NCBI RefSeq assembly: GCF_013314535.1
Contig: NZ_JABUAE010000002.1
Location: forward strand, 340,243 to 404,242
Length of the DNA stretch: 64,000 nt
Source of the DNA: Bacillus sp. Xin1
GTDB lineage: Bacteria > Bacillota > Bacilli > Bacillales > Bacillaceae_G
Direction: 5' to 3'
Both the position numbers and the translations under genes were made by a program. Under the pieces are notes generated by a model, which worked only from the letters and a program-made list of their open reading frames with translations, did not search any database and had not been told where the DNA came from. Within the stretch, counting starts at the first letter, position 1, and the number at the start of each line of letters is the position of its first letter. Below are positions 18,969 to 28,093 of this stretch, piece after piece.

Positions 18969-19433
18969 ATGGTGAAATGGGTTGTAAAAGATGCAGAGCA
19001 ATTTGAACAAGCTAGAGAGTATGTGGATACTGGTATTATACCCCTTCTTTCTATTTCAGTAACAAAAGAAATGAAGAGTATTGTAGAACAAGGGGAATTT
19101 ATTGAAACTTTAAGTAGGGAGTTAGAAAGAGAATATAAAGGAAGGGTGTTTCTACTACCTCCGTTTACTTATTTACTTGAACAACAAAAGAGGGAGCTAG
19201 GGCGTCTGCAAGATTGGACAAATCACTTACAAGAGCAAGGATTAAAACATATTGCTTATGTTACAAGTGACTTTTCATGGAAAGAGGCTGAAACTGCATT
19301 GTCAGGTCATTTATTTTGGTTACCTGCTTTATCACTAGAAGAGTTTAGCGATCAAGCAAAAAGAGAAGTAATTCATGCGCATGTAAAAAATATAATGGTT
19401 TTATTGACAGAAAAGTGGGAAAATAAAAAATAA
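18969..19433 (+). CDS. ypiF: YpiF family protein (DUF2487)
   Basis: A 154-residue soluble protein (MVKWVVKDAEQFEQAREYVDTG..., SDFSWKEAETALSGHLFWLP). It matches YpiF by position immediately upstream of qcrABC and by its N-terminus. A gggggaat site precedes ATG 18969. No membrane segment or catalytic motif is evident. Its recurring place beside the qcr operon hints at a link to the cytochrome bc complex, but that is inference. Confidence 0.85.
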   Translation: MVKWVVKDAEQFEQAREYVDTGIIPLLSISVTKEMKSIVEQGEFIETLSRELEREYKGRVFLLPPFTYLLEQQKRELGRLQDWTNHLQEQGLKHIAYVTSDFSWKEAETALSGHLFWLPALSLEEFSDQAKREVIHAHVKNIMVLLTEKWENKK

Positions 19434-19570
19434 GCAGATAGTTCTTATGATTATGAGTAGTATGATATTGACCTGCGCATGTGGGTATTATATCATGATA
19501 GTGTCCTAGTTTTTATTTTTATACTGTTTTGTCACGAGGGGACAATTTCTGATAGAGGGGGGAAATTTTC

Positions 19571-20083
19571 GTGAGCGAGAAAGAACATCGTGTGTCAAGA
19601 AGACAATTTTTGAACTACACGCTTACAGGTGTAGGAGGTTTTATGGCAGCTGGAATTTTAATGCCGATGACGCGTTTTGCACTTGATCCAGTTTTAAGGA
19701 AAGAAGCAGGGGGAGATATGGTTGCTGTTGCACAAGTGAAAGAGATTTCAGCAGAACCAAAACGCTTCGACTTTAAAGTGAAACAAGTTGATGGTTGGTA
19801 TAAGTCAGAAGAACCAAAATCAGCGTGGGTGTATAAAAATGAAAGCGGCGACATTGTAGCATTATCTCCGGTGTGTAAACATTTAGGATGTACGGTAAAC
19901 TGGAATTCGGACAAGAGTCATCCAAATCAATTCTTTTGTCCTTGTCACGCGGGGCGTTATACGAAAGATGGTGTGAATGTGAAGGGGACTCCACCGCTCG
20001 CACCGCTTGATTTGTATGAAGCAAAAGTAAAGGATGGAACGCTTTATCTAGGTAAAGCAAAGCCACAAGGGGGTGCGAAATAG
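19571..20083 (+). CDS. qcrA: menaquinol:cytochrome c reductase Rieske iron-sulfur subunit
   Basis: A 170-residue membrane-anchored Rieske protein. The N-terminus has a twin-arginine-like SRRQFLN followed by one membrane segment (about residues 15-35). The 2Fe-2S ligands are in CKHLGC and CPCHAG, with the GTPPLAPL segment after them. GTG 19571 follows gaggggggaa. Its stop abuts the qcrB start, so qcrABC is one operon. It passes electrons from menaquinol towards the c heme of QcrC. Confidence 0.96.
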   Translation: MSEKEHRVSRRQFLNYTLTGVGGFMAAGILMPMTRFALDPVLRKEAGGDMVAVAQVKEISAEPKRFDFKVKQVDGWYKSEEPKSAWVYKNESGDIVALSPVCKHLGCTVNWNSDKSHPNQFFCPCHAGRYTKDGVNVKGTPPLAPLDLYEAKVKDGTLYLGKAKPQGGAK

Positions 20084-20758
20084 ATGCTAAATAAAATTTA
20101 TGATTGGGTGGACGAGAGGCTGGATATTACACCAATATGGCGTGATATTGCAGACCATGAAGTGCCAGAGCATGTAAACCCAGCGCATCACTTTTCAGCA
20201 TTTGTCTATTGCTTTGGAGGGCTAACATTCTTCGTCACTGTGATTCAAATTTTATCAGGTATGTTTTTAACAATGTATTATGTGCCTGATATTAAAAATG
20301 CTTGGGAATCCGTTTATTATTTACAAAATGAAGTTGCATATGGGCAAATTGTTCGTGGCATGCATCATTGGGGTGCCAGCCTTGTAATTGTAATGATGTT
20401 TTTACATACACTTAGGGTTTTCTTCCAAGGTGCATATAAGAAACCTCGTGAATTAAATTGGATTGTCGGTGTTCTTATTTTCTTTGTTATGTTAGGTCTT
20501 GGTTTTACCGGATATTTATTACCATGGGATATGAAAGCGTTATTTGCAACAAAAGTAGGGATTCAAATCGCGGAGCAAACACCGCTTATCGGCCCTTATA
20601 TTAAAACATTACTTGCTGGTCATTCCGAAATTGTCGGGGCTCAAACATTAACTCGCTTCTTTGCTATTCACGTCTTCTTCTTACCAGCAGCACTTCTAGG
20701 CTTAATGGCCTTCCACTTCATCATGATTCGCAAACAAGGTATTTCTGGTCCGCTATAA
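20084..20758 (+). CDS. qcrB: menaquinol:cytochrome c reductase cytochrome b subunit
   Basis: A 224-residue integral membrane protein of the b6 type, the N-terminal half of a cytochrome b. Four membrane segments carry heme-ligand histidines in VRGMHHWGASLVIVMMFLH and RFFAIHVFFLPA. The motif GYLLPWDMKALF is typical. Subunit IV function is supplied by QcrC. It follows qcrA without a gap. Confidence 0.96.
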   Translation: MLNKIYDWVDERLDITPIWRDIADHEVPEHVNPAHHFSAFVYCFGGLTFFVTVIQILSGMFLTMYYVPDIKNAWESVYYLQNEVAYGQIVRGMHHWGASLVIVMMFLHTLRVFFQGAYKKPRELNWIVGVLIFFVMLGLGFTGYLLPWDMKALFATKVGIQIAEQTPLIGPYIKTLLAGHSEIVGAQTLTRFFAIHVFFLPAALLGLMAFHFIMIRKQGISGPL

Positions 20759-20811
20759 GAGATTGCTAATTTAAAAGAATAGGAGAAAAACTGAATTGAA
20801 GGAGGGAGATT

Positions 20812-21579
20812 ATGCATCGCGGCAAAGGGATGAAGTTTGTGGGAGATTCACGAGTACCTGTTGCACGTAAACCGAATATCCCGAAAGATTATTCTGAATA
20901 CCCAGGGAAAACAGAAGCGTTTTGGCCGAACTTCTTATTGAAAGAATGGATGGTTGGTGCGGTTTTTTTAATCGGTTATTTATGTTTAACGGTGGCGCAC
21001 CCGTCACCACTTGAGAGAATGGCGGATCCTACAGATGCAGGATATATACCACTTCCAGACTGGTACTTCTTATTTTTATATCAATTGTTAAAATACTCAT
21101 ATGCATCAGGTCCGTTTACTGTAATTGGCGCGTTTATTATGCCAGGGATTGCATTTGGAGCATTGTTATTGGCACCATTTCTCGATCGAGGTCCTGAAAG
21201 ACGTCCATTGAAACGTCCAGTTGCAACTGGATTTATGCTTCTAGCAATTGCTTCTATCATCTTTTTAACATGGGAATCTGTGGCGCATCACGACTGGGAA
21301 GCTGCAAAAAAACAAGGTGCGATTGTTAAAACGGTTCAAGTTGATAAAAATGAAGAAGGTTATAAACTTTTGCAAAAAAATACGTGTTTAACATGTCACG
21401 GTGATAACTTACAAGGTGGTGCTGCAGCGCCGGCACTACAAAACTTAACGTTAAAACCAGAGGAAATTGCAAAGATTGCGAAAGATGGAAAAGGTGCAAT
21501 GCCTAAAGGGGTATTTAAAGGCACGGATGAAGAGCTAAAAAAACTTTCAGAGTTCATTGCGAAATATAATAAAAAATAA
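20812..21579 (+). CDS. qcrC: menaquinol:cytochrome c reductase subunit IV-cytochrome c fusion
   Basis: A 255-residue protein that joins a subunit IV-like N-terminus (about three membrane segments, with PLPDWYFLFLYQLLKY in place of the PEWY loop) to a C-terminal cytochrome c domain. The heme site is CLTCHG near residue 199 and a likely methionine ligand lies in GAMPKG. This fused form is characteristic of Bacillus. A ggagggag site precedes the ATG. Confidence 0.96.
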   Translation: MHRGKGMKFVGDSRVPVARKPNIPKDYSEYPGKTEAFWPNFLLKEWMVGAVFLIGYLCLTVAHPSPLERMADPTDAGYIPLPDWYFLFLYQLLKYSYASGPFTVIGAFIMPGIAFGALLLAPFLDRGPERRPLKRPVATGFMLLAIASIIFLTWESVAHHDWEAAKKQGAIVKTVQVDKNEEGYKLLQKNTCLTCHGDNLQGGAAAPALQNLTLKPEEIAKIAKDGKGAMPKGVFKGTDEELKKLSEFIAKYNKK

Positions 21580-21584
21580 GAGAG

Positions 21585-21616
21585 AGCTGACTACAATTTT
21601 TGTAGTCAGCTTTTCT
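21585..21616 (+). terminator. terminator of qcrABC
   Basis: A perfect 11-bp stem (agctgactaca with tgtagtcagct) followed by TTTTCT. Confidence 0.9.
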
Positions 21617-21703
21617 ATTTAGAAGAAAAAGTTTGGTATAATATATAAGTACATTTTGATGTAATAAAGAACTACTATAGTTGAAAGGTGTTGTACAGGT
21701 AGA

Positions 21704-22294
21704 TTGGCTTATTTGTATGCTGTATTAAGGCAACGTTCCGTTTTATTATGTTTGCTTATTACTAACATTTTAGGGACAATATATGGATTTATTTGGTATG
21801 GAGATCAACTGATGGAAACTTCAGTTATATTTTGGCCATTTGTTCCTGATAGTCCGATTGCAAGTTTCTTTTTTGTTTTTGTGTTACTGGCCTTTTTATA
21901 CAATAAAAATTGGGGATTAATAGAAGCTTTTGCAATCGTTTCCTTAATGAAATATGGTATATGGGCTGTTGTTGTAAATGGTATTATGTTTATGGTTAAG
22001 GGAGACCTTGGGTTTATTGGGTATATGTTGGTGCTTTCTCATTTTGCAATGGCTGTACAAGGTTTACTGTATGCTCCGTTTTATCGTATAAAAAAATGGC
22101 ATTTTATTGTGGTGAGTATATGGACGTTACATAACGATGTAATCGATTATTTGTTTTGGCAAATGCCAAGATATGGTATCATGCATTTGTTCGTAGAACA
22201 AATCGGTTATTTTACATTTTGGCTAAGTATTGTTGTGCTAGCTATTACATATTATTGTTGTTTGAGAAGGAATCGAAAGCAGTTTTCACTATGA
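21704..22294 (+). CDS. ypjA: DUF1405 membrane protein YpjA
   Basis: A 196-residue protein with about six membrane segments (LLCLLITNILGTIYGFIWYG at the start; WPFVPDSPIASFFFVFVLLAFL). It matches YpjA (DUF1405), which follows qcrC in B. subtilis. The start is uncertain: TTG 21704 gives the expected length but has only a weak upstream site. Function is unknown; the conserved position suggests a respiratory or membrane role. Confidence 0.82.
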   Translation: MAYLYAVLRQRSVLLCLLITNILGTIYGFIWYGDQLMETSVIFWPFVPDSPIASFFFVFVLLAFLYNKNWGLIEAFAIVSLMKYGIWAVVVNGIMFMVKGDLGFIGYMLVLSHFAMAVQGLLYAPFYRIKKWHFIVVSIWTLHNDVIDYLFWQMPRYGIMHLFVEQIGYFTFWLSIVVLAITYYCCLRRNRKQFSL

Positions 22295-22321
22295 ATTTAA
22301 ATAAAGAATTGGGGAAAATAA

Positions 22322-23008
22322 ATGAAGGAAAATAAGCTAGGGATAAGAGTGCTAGATAGTTTTATAAATTCCATTGTTGCATATTGTATAGCATTTTTTA
22401 TTTTTGCACTTGCAACTACAATTGTTGTATACGGAAAATGGTTATATTATGCAGATATAAACTTTTTAAATATACCAGATTTGGCTAATATGACAGAGTT
22501 AGAGATTAAGAAAAATTATGATGCACTAATTACGTATCTCTCTCCTTTTTACCAAGGGGTATTACAGTTTCCTACATTAGATATGTCAACAAATGGAAGA
22601 ATTCATTTTATTGATGTGAAAAATATTTTAGTGAACATTCAATATGGAATGTGTATGGCGCTCATGATTGCTTTACTGGGCGGATGGTATTTATTACGTA
22701 AACGAAAAGTAAGATTTTTATTACATGGCGCAATTTTGACTATTATATTTCCGATTGCACTTGTTTTACCCATTATAATTAATTTTGAAAAGAGTTTTGT
22801 TCTATTTCATAAACTTCTTTTTAGTAATGATTATTGGCAATTTGATAGCGAAAAGGATCCCGTTATTCTCATGTTACCAGAACAATTTTTCATGCATGCA
22901 GCATGTGCCATTTTGTTATTCATTTTATGCGGTAGCGCTGTTTGTTATTTTATGTATCGTTATTTACGAAAAAAGGAAAGAGCTTCAATGAACCATCTTA
23001 GTTCATAA
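22322..23008 (+). CDS. TIGR01906/DUF1461 integral membrane protein
   Basis: A 228-residue protein with four membrane segments (about residues 17-40, 107-127, 135-153, 195-215). Between the first two is a ~65-residue outside loop (ITYLSPFYQG...FPTLDMS...IHFIDVKNI) characteristic of the TIGR01906 family. It ends in a basic tail. A gggg-containing site precedes the ATG. The gene is 27 nt after ypjA and probably co-transcribed. It is not part of the B. subtilis order. Function is unknown. Confidence 0.75.
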   Translation: MKENKLGIRVLDSFINSIVAYCIAFFIFALATTIVVYGKWLYYADINFLNIPDLANMTELEIKKNYDALITYLSPFYQGVLQFPTLDMSTNGRIHFIDVKNILVNIQYGMCMALMIALLGGWYLLRKRKVRFLLHGAILTIIFPIALVLPIIINFEKSFVLFHKLLFSNDYWQFDSEKDPVILMLPEQFFMHAACAILLFILCGSAVCYFMYRYLRKKERASMNHLSS

Positions 23009-23011
23009 AGA

Positions 23012-23159
23012 AAACCTTTAAGTGGGGTTTCATTTATCTCCCACTGATTATTAGTCCTCACGAATCGGGCTTTTACGGACAGTTCATCTCCCGCCTAACT
23101 TCTTTGTTTTTGCAGAATTGTGTGGTGGGAGTCTTACTGTCCTAAAATAGCGGGATAAA
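23012..23159 (-). repeat. bcr1-like element, near full length (copy A)
   Basis: Read on the minus strand it begins TTTATCCCGC (23159 down), contains the block GTAAAAGCCCGATTCGTGAGG and then an imperfect hairpin around CAGTGGG...CCCACT. The usual 3' end aaagtttcactttat is eroded. It fills most of the gap between the DUF1461 gene and ypjB. Confidence 0.75.
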
Positions 23160-23236
23160 ATATTTTTCAGCTTCGTTCTGTTCTATTCTTGTCCACCTTA
23201 ACATATTTTGTACTAGTAGTTATAGGGGGGACCGGA

Positions 23237-24025
23237 ATGAAGAGAGTCTTAATTGGAATGATAGCATTTCTGATTATATTGCTTCCAGTACGTATATACG
23301 CTGAAAAATGGGATGAGTTGACGGGGCTATTAGATGATTCCTTACAACTTGTAAAACAAGAAGAATATGAGAAAGCAACGCAAGTATTACAGCATTTCTC
23401 AGAGCAATTTGTATTACGAGAGAATGAAAAAGAGAATGAGCTAACACCTATACATTTTCGGGTAATTTCTTTAGCGTATGACAAAGCGCAACAATCACTT
23501 GGAGAAGAAAGTGTAGATCGTCAAATAAAAATAGATGATGTATTGGCCTTACAACTGGTGGTGGATGCGGAAGTGTCTAAGTATCAACCGCTTTGGATAG
23601 AAAGAGAAGGACGGGTTATGGGGGCTTTTGCTAAAGTCGAAAAGGCACTTCAAGTAGAAGATGACGAACGTTTCCAACAATCGCTAAATACATTTCTACA
23701 TGAATTTGGTGTGATTTATCCAAGTTTAATGATTGCGTTGCCAGAAAATCAATCACAGCGTGTAAATGCTCATCTATCGTATTTGGATGAATTTCGTAAC
23801 GTCATGTTAAAAAATAAAAGTGGGCAAACGCAATTAGGAATTATAAAAGAGGATTTACAAAAAATATTTCAAACAGCAAAAAAAGATGAAGTGGATTCTT
23901 CTCTCATATGGTTTATGACAATTACAGGTGGACTTATTTTCTTCACATTAACATACGTCGGTTGGAGAAAGTATAAGGGAGAGAAAGCAAAACGTACTAG
24001 TGGGATACATTCTAAAAACCGGTAA
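23237..24025 (+). CDS. ypjB: sporulation protein YpjB
   Basis: A 262-residue protein with an N-terminal signal segment (about residues 2-20), a helical outside domain (ELTGLLDDSLQLVKQEEYEKATQVLQHF) and one C-terminal membrane segment (about residues 229-248) followed by a basic tail. ATG 23237 is chosen because agggggga precedes it. It matches YpjB by order and topology; the family is linked to sporulation, but its mechanism is not known. Confidence 0.85.
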   Translation: MKRVLIGMIAFLIILLPVRIYAEKWDELTGLLDDSLQLVKQEEYEKATQVLQHFSEQFVLRENEKENELTPIHFRVISLAYDKAQQSLGEESVDRQIKIDDVLALQLVVDAEVSKYQPLWIEREGRVMGAFAKVEKALQVEDDERFQQSLNTFLHEFGVIYPSLMIALPENQSQRVNAHLSYLDEFRNVMLKNKSGQTQLGIIKEDLQKIFQTAKKDEVDSSLIWFMTITGGLIFFTLTYVGWRKYKGEKAKRTSGIHSKNR

Positions 24026-24127
24026 GGTTACGAATTTAGATACGAATTGTAAGGTTTCTTTATTGACAATGTGTAAAGAAGAAAATAGAATGGAAAGTAC
24101 TAATAATTACGACTTCAATGGAGGTTC

Positions 24128-24814
24128 ATGATGGGTTTTTACTTGGTTTATTTCGCGATCATTATGATCATACCGTTGTATGCACAATCAAAAGTACGCA
24201 GTGCTTATAGTAAGTATTCGCAAGTGTATTCAACATCGGGTATGACAGGAGCGGAAGTAGCTCGAAAAATTTTAGATGAAAATGGTTTATATAACGTAGC
24301 TGTAGAAGAAACGCCAGGACATTTATCAGATCATTATGATCCAACAGCTAAAACGGTTCGCTTGTCAACTGATAACTATTATGGTCATTCAGTTGCTGGA
24401 ACAGCTGTAGCAGCCCATGAAGTAGGGCATGCGATTCAAGATGCGAAAGATTATAAATTTATGCGTTTTCGCCATTCTCTAGTTCCTATTGCAAACTTCG
24501 GATCGAATATGTCATGGGTGTTTATTATGATTGGTATATTTGCAACGATGTCAAAATTGTTGTTATTAGGAATTGTTTTAATGGCAGCAGGTGTAGTTTT
24601 CCAACTTGTAACATTACCGGTTGAGTTTGATGCTTCAAAACGTGCGATGCAGCAAATTGAAGCACTTGGAATTGTATCAACAGATGAATATGGGCAAGCT
24701 CGTAAAGTATTGAACGCAGCAGCGTTAACATACGTGGCAGCTGCAGCTGTAGCGGTATTTGAATTACTTCGTCTAGTACTGATGTATACAGGTATGCAAC
24801 GTAGTGATGACTAA
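24128..24814 (+). CDS. membrane zinc metallopeptidase (YugP family)
   Basis: A 228-residue protein with an N-terminal membrane helix, a zinc-peptidase motif HEVGH near residue 97 (AVAAHEVGHAIQDA) and two or three further C-terminal membrane segments. A second potential metal-ligand region is LPVEFDASKRAM. This is the YugP-type zinc metallopeptidase family. Substrates are unknown. ATG 24128 or 24131 both fit the ggaggt site. B. subtilis lacks a copy at this position. Confidence 0.85.
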   Translation: MMGFYLVYFAIIMIIPLYAQSKVRSAYSKYSQVYSTSGMTGAEVARKILDENGLYNVAVEETPGHLSDHYDPTAKTVRLSTDNYYGHSVAGTAVAAHEVGHAIQDAKDYKFMRFRHSLVPIANFGSNMSWVFIMIGIFATMSKLLLLGIVLMAAGVVFQLVTLPVEFDASKRAMQQIEALGIVSTDEYGQARKVLNAAALTYVAAAAVAVFELLRLVLMYTGMQRSDD

Positions 24815-24843
24815 AGACTATCGATTTCGATAGTCTTTTTGTT
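24813..24843 (+). terminator. terminator of the zinc peptidase gene
   Basis: A perfect hairpin (aaagactatcga with tcgatagtcttt) followed by T residues. Confidence 0.85.
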
Positions 24844-24946
24844 TTGAAATCTATTTAGGGATTTTAAATGAGAAAAGAGAGCGTAATGAATTTGAGGAAG
24901 AAAGTTATAATAAGAAGCATAGGTAAAGTGACTATGGGGGAAGGTG

Positions 24947-25585
24947 ATGAAAATACAATATCCAGATTCATTAGTGGAGCAGGTGAAAGAGCGCAGTGCT
25001 AACTATGCATTGGAAGGTTTTTTATGTGGGCAAGGTCCCAAAAAACCGAAACTAATGCTTGTTGGAGAAGCTCCTGGAGAAACTGAAATTCATAACGGAA
25101 TACCGTTTAGCGGGAGAGCAGGTAAGGAGCTAATGTTTTTTTTAGAACGGATCGGTCTTACAAGAGAGGAAGTATATATTACGAGTGCTGTGCGTAGTAG
25201 GCCTTATAAATGGAGAGAGAAAAGAGAGCGGAGTGGACAAATAGTTCAGAAGAAATACAATCGCACTCCCAATCAGAGAGAAATACTTGCGCATGCTCCT
25301 TTGTTAGATTATGAGATGAAGCATGTGCAAGCACCTGTTATTGTAGCTCTTGGAAATATTGCATTAAAGCGTTTAGTGGGATCAAATAAAAAGATTACTG
25401 ATGTTCATGGACAATTATTACAGCAGCCAATACAAAGATTGAAAAATAATCAAAGTACAGATTTTATTTGGACTGAAAAGGTATTTAATATTTTCCCGAC
25501 ATTTCATCCAGCATCCATTTTTTATAATAGAAGCTTGTTGGATTTGATCTATGAGGATTTAGAAAAGTTGAGAAAGTACATATAA
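24947..25585 (+). CDS. uracil-DNA glycosylase superfamily protein
   Basis: A 212-residue protein with family 4-like motifs: VGEAPGETE with NGIPFSGRAG near residue 40-62, ITSAVRSRP followed by NRTPNQRE in the middle, and TFHPASIF near the C-terminus. Family 4 enzymes bind a 4Fe-4S cluster through four cysteines; here only one cysteine (FLCGQG) is present, so the cluster is probably absent. Removal of uracil or another damaged base is inferred. ATG 24947 and GTG 24944 are both possible. Confidence 0.75.
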   Translation: MKIQYPDSLVEQVKERSANYALEGFLCGQGPKKPKLMLVGEAPGETEIHNGIPFSGRAGKELMFFLERIGLTREEVYITSAVRSRPYKWREKRERSGQIVQKKYNRTPNQREILAHAPLLDYEMKHVQAPVIVALGNIALKRLVGSNKKITDVHGQLLQQPIQRLKNNQSTDFIWTEKVFNIFPTFHPASIFYNRSLLDLIYEDLEKLRKYI

Positions 25586-25613
25586 TAAAAGTTTTTATAG
25601 TGGTTTAAAAAGT

Positions 25614-25641
25614 AAAAAGCTATCGGATTCGATAGCTTTCC
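25614..25641. terminator. bidirectional terminator
   Basis: A perfect 10-bp stem (aaagctatcg with cgatagcttt) between two convergent genes, with A-rich and T-rich flanks. Confidence 0.8.
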
Positions 25642-25669
25642 TATTTATATGTTTAGAAAGGTTACCTGT

Positions 25670-26551
25670 TTAATTGTGTAAAGGGTTTTTATTCTCATCT
25701 AATGTAAATCCTTCACCAACTACATCATGTACGTCACTCACTGCAACAAATGCATGGGGATCTACAGAAGTAATAATATTTTTTAATTTTACGATTTCAT
25801 TTTTTGCTACAACACAATAAAGTACATTTCGTTCAATCTTTGTATAGGAACCAACTGCTTTCAAGAAAGTTGCACCGCGCTCCATTTCGGATAAAATTTT
25901 GGCAGCAATTTCGTCATTTTTGTCAGAAATAATGGTGGCTCCTTTCGCTGCATATGCACCTTCTTGCATGAAGTCAATAACTTTGGCACCAATAAAGACA
26001 GCAACTAACGTATACATGCCTTCGCGATACGATAAGTATGTAAGAATTGAAACGACGATGACAACAGCATCAAACATAAACATTGTTTTTCCCATACTCC
26101 AGCCTATATACTTATGTGCTAATCGGGCGATAATATCGACACCACCAGTTGTTCCTCCATATTTGAATATAATTCCGAGTCCAATCCCGATAAATGCTCC
26201 GGCGAACAATGCTGCTAATGTCATATCGTTTTGTAAGTTTAAATGTAGATTTAATGATTCGTAACGCTGGAAAATCCATAGAAATAAGGAGACGCTAAAT
26301 GTTCCAATTAATGTGTACAGGAAAGTTGTTCGACCAAGTAATTTCCAACCGACGAAAAAGAGAGGGATGTTTAAGATTAAGTTTGTATAAGAGGGGTCGA
26401 GTGAAAATAGAAAATATAATAATAGCGTAATGCCTGTAAATCCACCTTCTGCTAAGTGGTTTTCAATATTAATATTAACGATACCAAAAGAGAAGATAGC
26501 CGAACCGAGCAAAATAAATATAATGTTTTGAATTTTTAAGTTGGTTTTCAT
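25670..26551 (-). CDS. ypjC: YitT family membrane protein
   Basis: A 293-residue protein with five to six membrane segments in the first ~200 residues (IIFILLGSAIFSFGIVNINIE at the start, GAFIGIGLGIIFKYGGTTGG in the middle) and a soluble C-terminal DUF2179 domain (GATFLKAVGSYTKIERNVLYCVV). This is the YitT architecture; YpjC is the copy at this place in B. subtilis. An aggggg site precedes the ATG on the minus strand. It is convergent to its left neighbour and divergent from ypjD. Transport role is suspected in the family but unproven. Confidence 0.85.
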   Translation of the reverse strand: MKTNLKIQNIIFILLGSAIFSFGIVNINIENHLAEGGFTGITLLLYFLFSLDPSYTNLILNIPLFFVGWKLLGRTTFLYTLIGTFSVSLFLWIFQRYESLNLHLNLQNDMTLAALFAGAFIGIGLGIIFKYGGTTGGVDIIARLAHKYIGWSMGKTMFMFDAVVIVVSILTYLSYREGMYTLVAVFIGAKVIDFMQEGAYAAKGATIISDKNDEIAAKILSEMERGATFLKAVGSYTKIERNVLYCVVAKNEIVKLKNIITSVDPHAFVAVSDVHDVVGEGFTLDENKNPLHN

Positions 26552-26702
26552 GTAGTAAGCCCCCTAATATGTAATCGTTCCTTCGTTCTATTGAAATAAC
26601 TCATGACAAAGAAACAAAATAAGAATAGTAAGTCACTTGTATGATTGTAAATGTTGATAGGTAATCTTTTATAAGGAAGAGCATTTTGAAAAGAAGTTTC
26701 AC

Positions 26703-26828
26703 TTTACCCCGCTCAAACGGTTGGTAGAAGAAAAAGCCAAGAAGAAAGGGCGGACCATCCGTAAGAGCCCAATTGGTTCAACTAATCTTTTGCAAGAAGA
26801 GCGTTTGCAAAAGAAAGTTTCACTTTAT
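26703..26828 (+). repeat. bcr1-like element, full length (copy B)
   Basis: It runs from TTTACCCCG to GTTTCACTTTAT and holds the block GTAAGAGCCCAATTGG. Its 3' hairpin is tcttttgcaa with ttgcaaaaga, different in sequence from the AATCAGTGGGG/CCCCACTGATT hairpin of other copies but in the same place. It occupies most of the 26552-26936 gap between divergent genes; nothing else is evident there. Confidence 0.75.
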
Positions 26829-26936
26829 TATAGTCTATCCAAAAAAACGTGGCAAATAGGGATAGAAGTGGAATAATATTTGTCAAATCGCGATGAATTG
26901 GCTAACATGAAAGAGGAAGGATTAGAGGTGAACAAC

Positions 26937-27278
26937 ATGGAACAAAAAACGATGAAAGATATGCAGCAAGAAGTAGATGCGTATATTAGTCAATTTAAAG
27001 AAGGTTATTTTAGTCCACTTGCAATGATGGCTCGTTTGACAGAAGAGATGGGTGAACTTGCAAGAGAAGTGAATCATTATTATGGTGAGAAACCAAAGAA
27101 AATAACTGAAAAAGAGAGAACAATTGAAGAAGAGCTTGGAGATGTATTATTTGTTATGATCTGTATGGCAAATAGCTTACATATTGATTTAGAAACAGCA
27201 CATAACACTGTGATGAATAAATTTAATACACGTGATAAAGATCGCTGGACACGTATTGACGAGGGAGAGAAAGAATAA
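26937..27278 (+). CDS. ypjD: MazG-like nucleotide pyrophosphohydrolase YpjD
   Basis: A 113-residue all-helical protein with the MazG metal-binding pattern: [15 protein letters not shown] (EExxE) and [16 protein letters not shown] (ExxD). It probably hydrolyses a nucleoside triphosphate to monophosphate and pyrophosphate as a house-cleaning enzyme. ATG 26937 is chosen since gaggtg precedes it by 6 nt. Its stop shares a base with dapB (TAATG). Confidence 0.87.
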   Translation: MEQKTMKDMQQEVDAYISQFKEGYFSPLAMMARLTEEMGELAREVNHYYGEKPKKITEKERTIEEELGDVLFVMICMANSLHIDLETAHNTVMNKFNTRDKDRWTRIDEGEKE

Positions 27279-28078
27279 TGGAAAATATTAAAGTAATTAT
27301 TGCAGGGCCAAGAGGACGTATGGGGCAGGAGGCAGTCCTTCTTATGGAAAGAACACCACATTTTCAATTAGTAGCAGCAGTTGATTATAAGCACGGTGGT
27401 GAAAAAATTTCCAATCTTGCTGGAATGCCTGCATTAGATGCACCAATCTATGCGGATTTACATACTTGTTTAAATGAAGTAGAAGCAGATGTATTACTAG
27501 ATTTAACAACGCCAGAAGTAGGAAAAAAACACGTTACACTTGCTGTTGAACGTGGTCTTCGTTCTGTTATCGGTACGACAGGGTTTACAGAAGAAGAACT
27601 TCAGCATTTAACAAACACTGCAAAAGAAAAACAAGTTGGTACCATTATTGCTCCAAACTTTGCAATCGGTGCAGTACTTATGATGAAGTTTTCTCAAATG
27701 GCAGCAAAATATTTCCAAGATGTTGAAGTGATTGAATTACATCACGATCAAAAATTAGATGCACCATCAGGTACAGCTGTCAAAACGGTAGATTTAATTC
27801 GTCAAAGCCGTGAACCAAAACAACAAGGTCATCCAAATGAAACAGAACAATTAAAAGGAGCACGTGGTGCGAATGTGGATGGTATTCATATTCATAGTGT
27901 GCGTTTACCAGGGCTTATTGCACATCAAGAAGTATTGTTCGGTGGAGATGGACAGATGCTAACAGTTCGTCATGACTCATTTAACCGAGCGTCATTTATG
28001 TCTGGAGTAAAATTATCTATTGAGACAGTAATGAACCTTGATCATCTTGTATACGGTTTAGAGAATATCATTGACTAA
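27278..28078 (+). CDS. dapB: 4-hydroxy-tetrahydrodipicolinate reductase
   Basis: A 266-residue enzyme of lysine, peptidoglycan and dipicolinate synthesis. The N-terminal nucleotide site is [12 protein letters not shown] (residues 8-19). The catalytic His-His-Lys segment is [16 protein letters not shown] near residue 155; GTTGF near residue 100 and NFAIGAVLM are also present. Translationally coupled to ypjD and followed by mgsA after 15 nt. Confidence 0.96.
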   Translation: MENIKVIIAGPRGRMGQEAVLLMERTPHFQLVAAVDYKHGGEKISNLAGMPALDAPIYADLHTCLNEVEADVLLDLTTPEVGKKHVTLAVERGLRSVIGTTGFTEEELQHLTNTAKEKQVGTIIAPNFAIGAVLMMKFSQMAAKYFQDVEVIELHHDQKLDAPSGTAVKTVDLIRQSREPKQQGHPNETEQLKGARGANVDGIHIHSVRLPGLIAHQEVLFGGDGQMLTVRHDSFNRASFMSGVKLSIETVMNLDHLVYGLENIID

Positions 28079-28093
28079 GGGGAGAGACAACGG

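Noticed and set aside
26552-26936. Possible small gene between ypjC and ypjD
   Set aside because: The DNA is a repeat element with no ribosome site or open frame of note.
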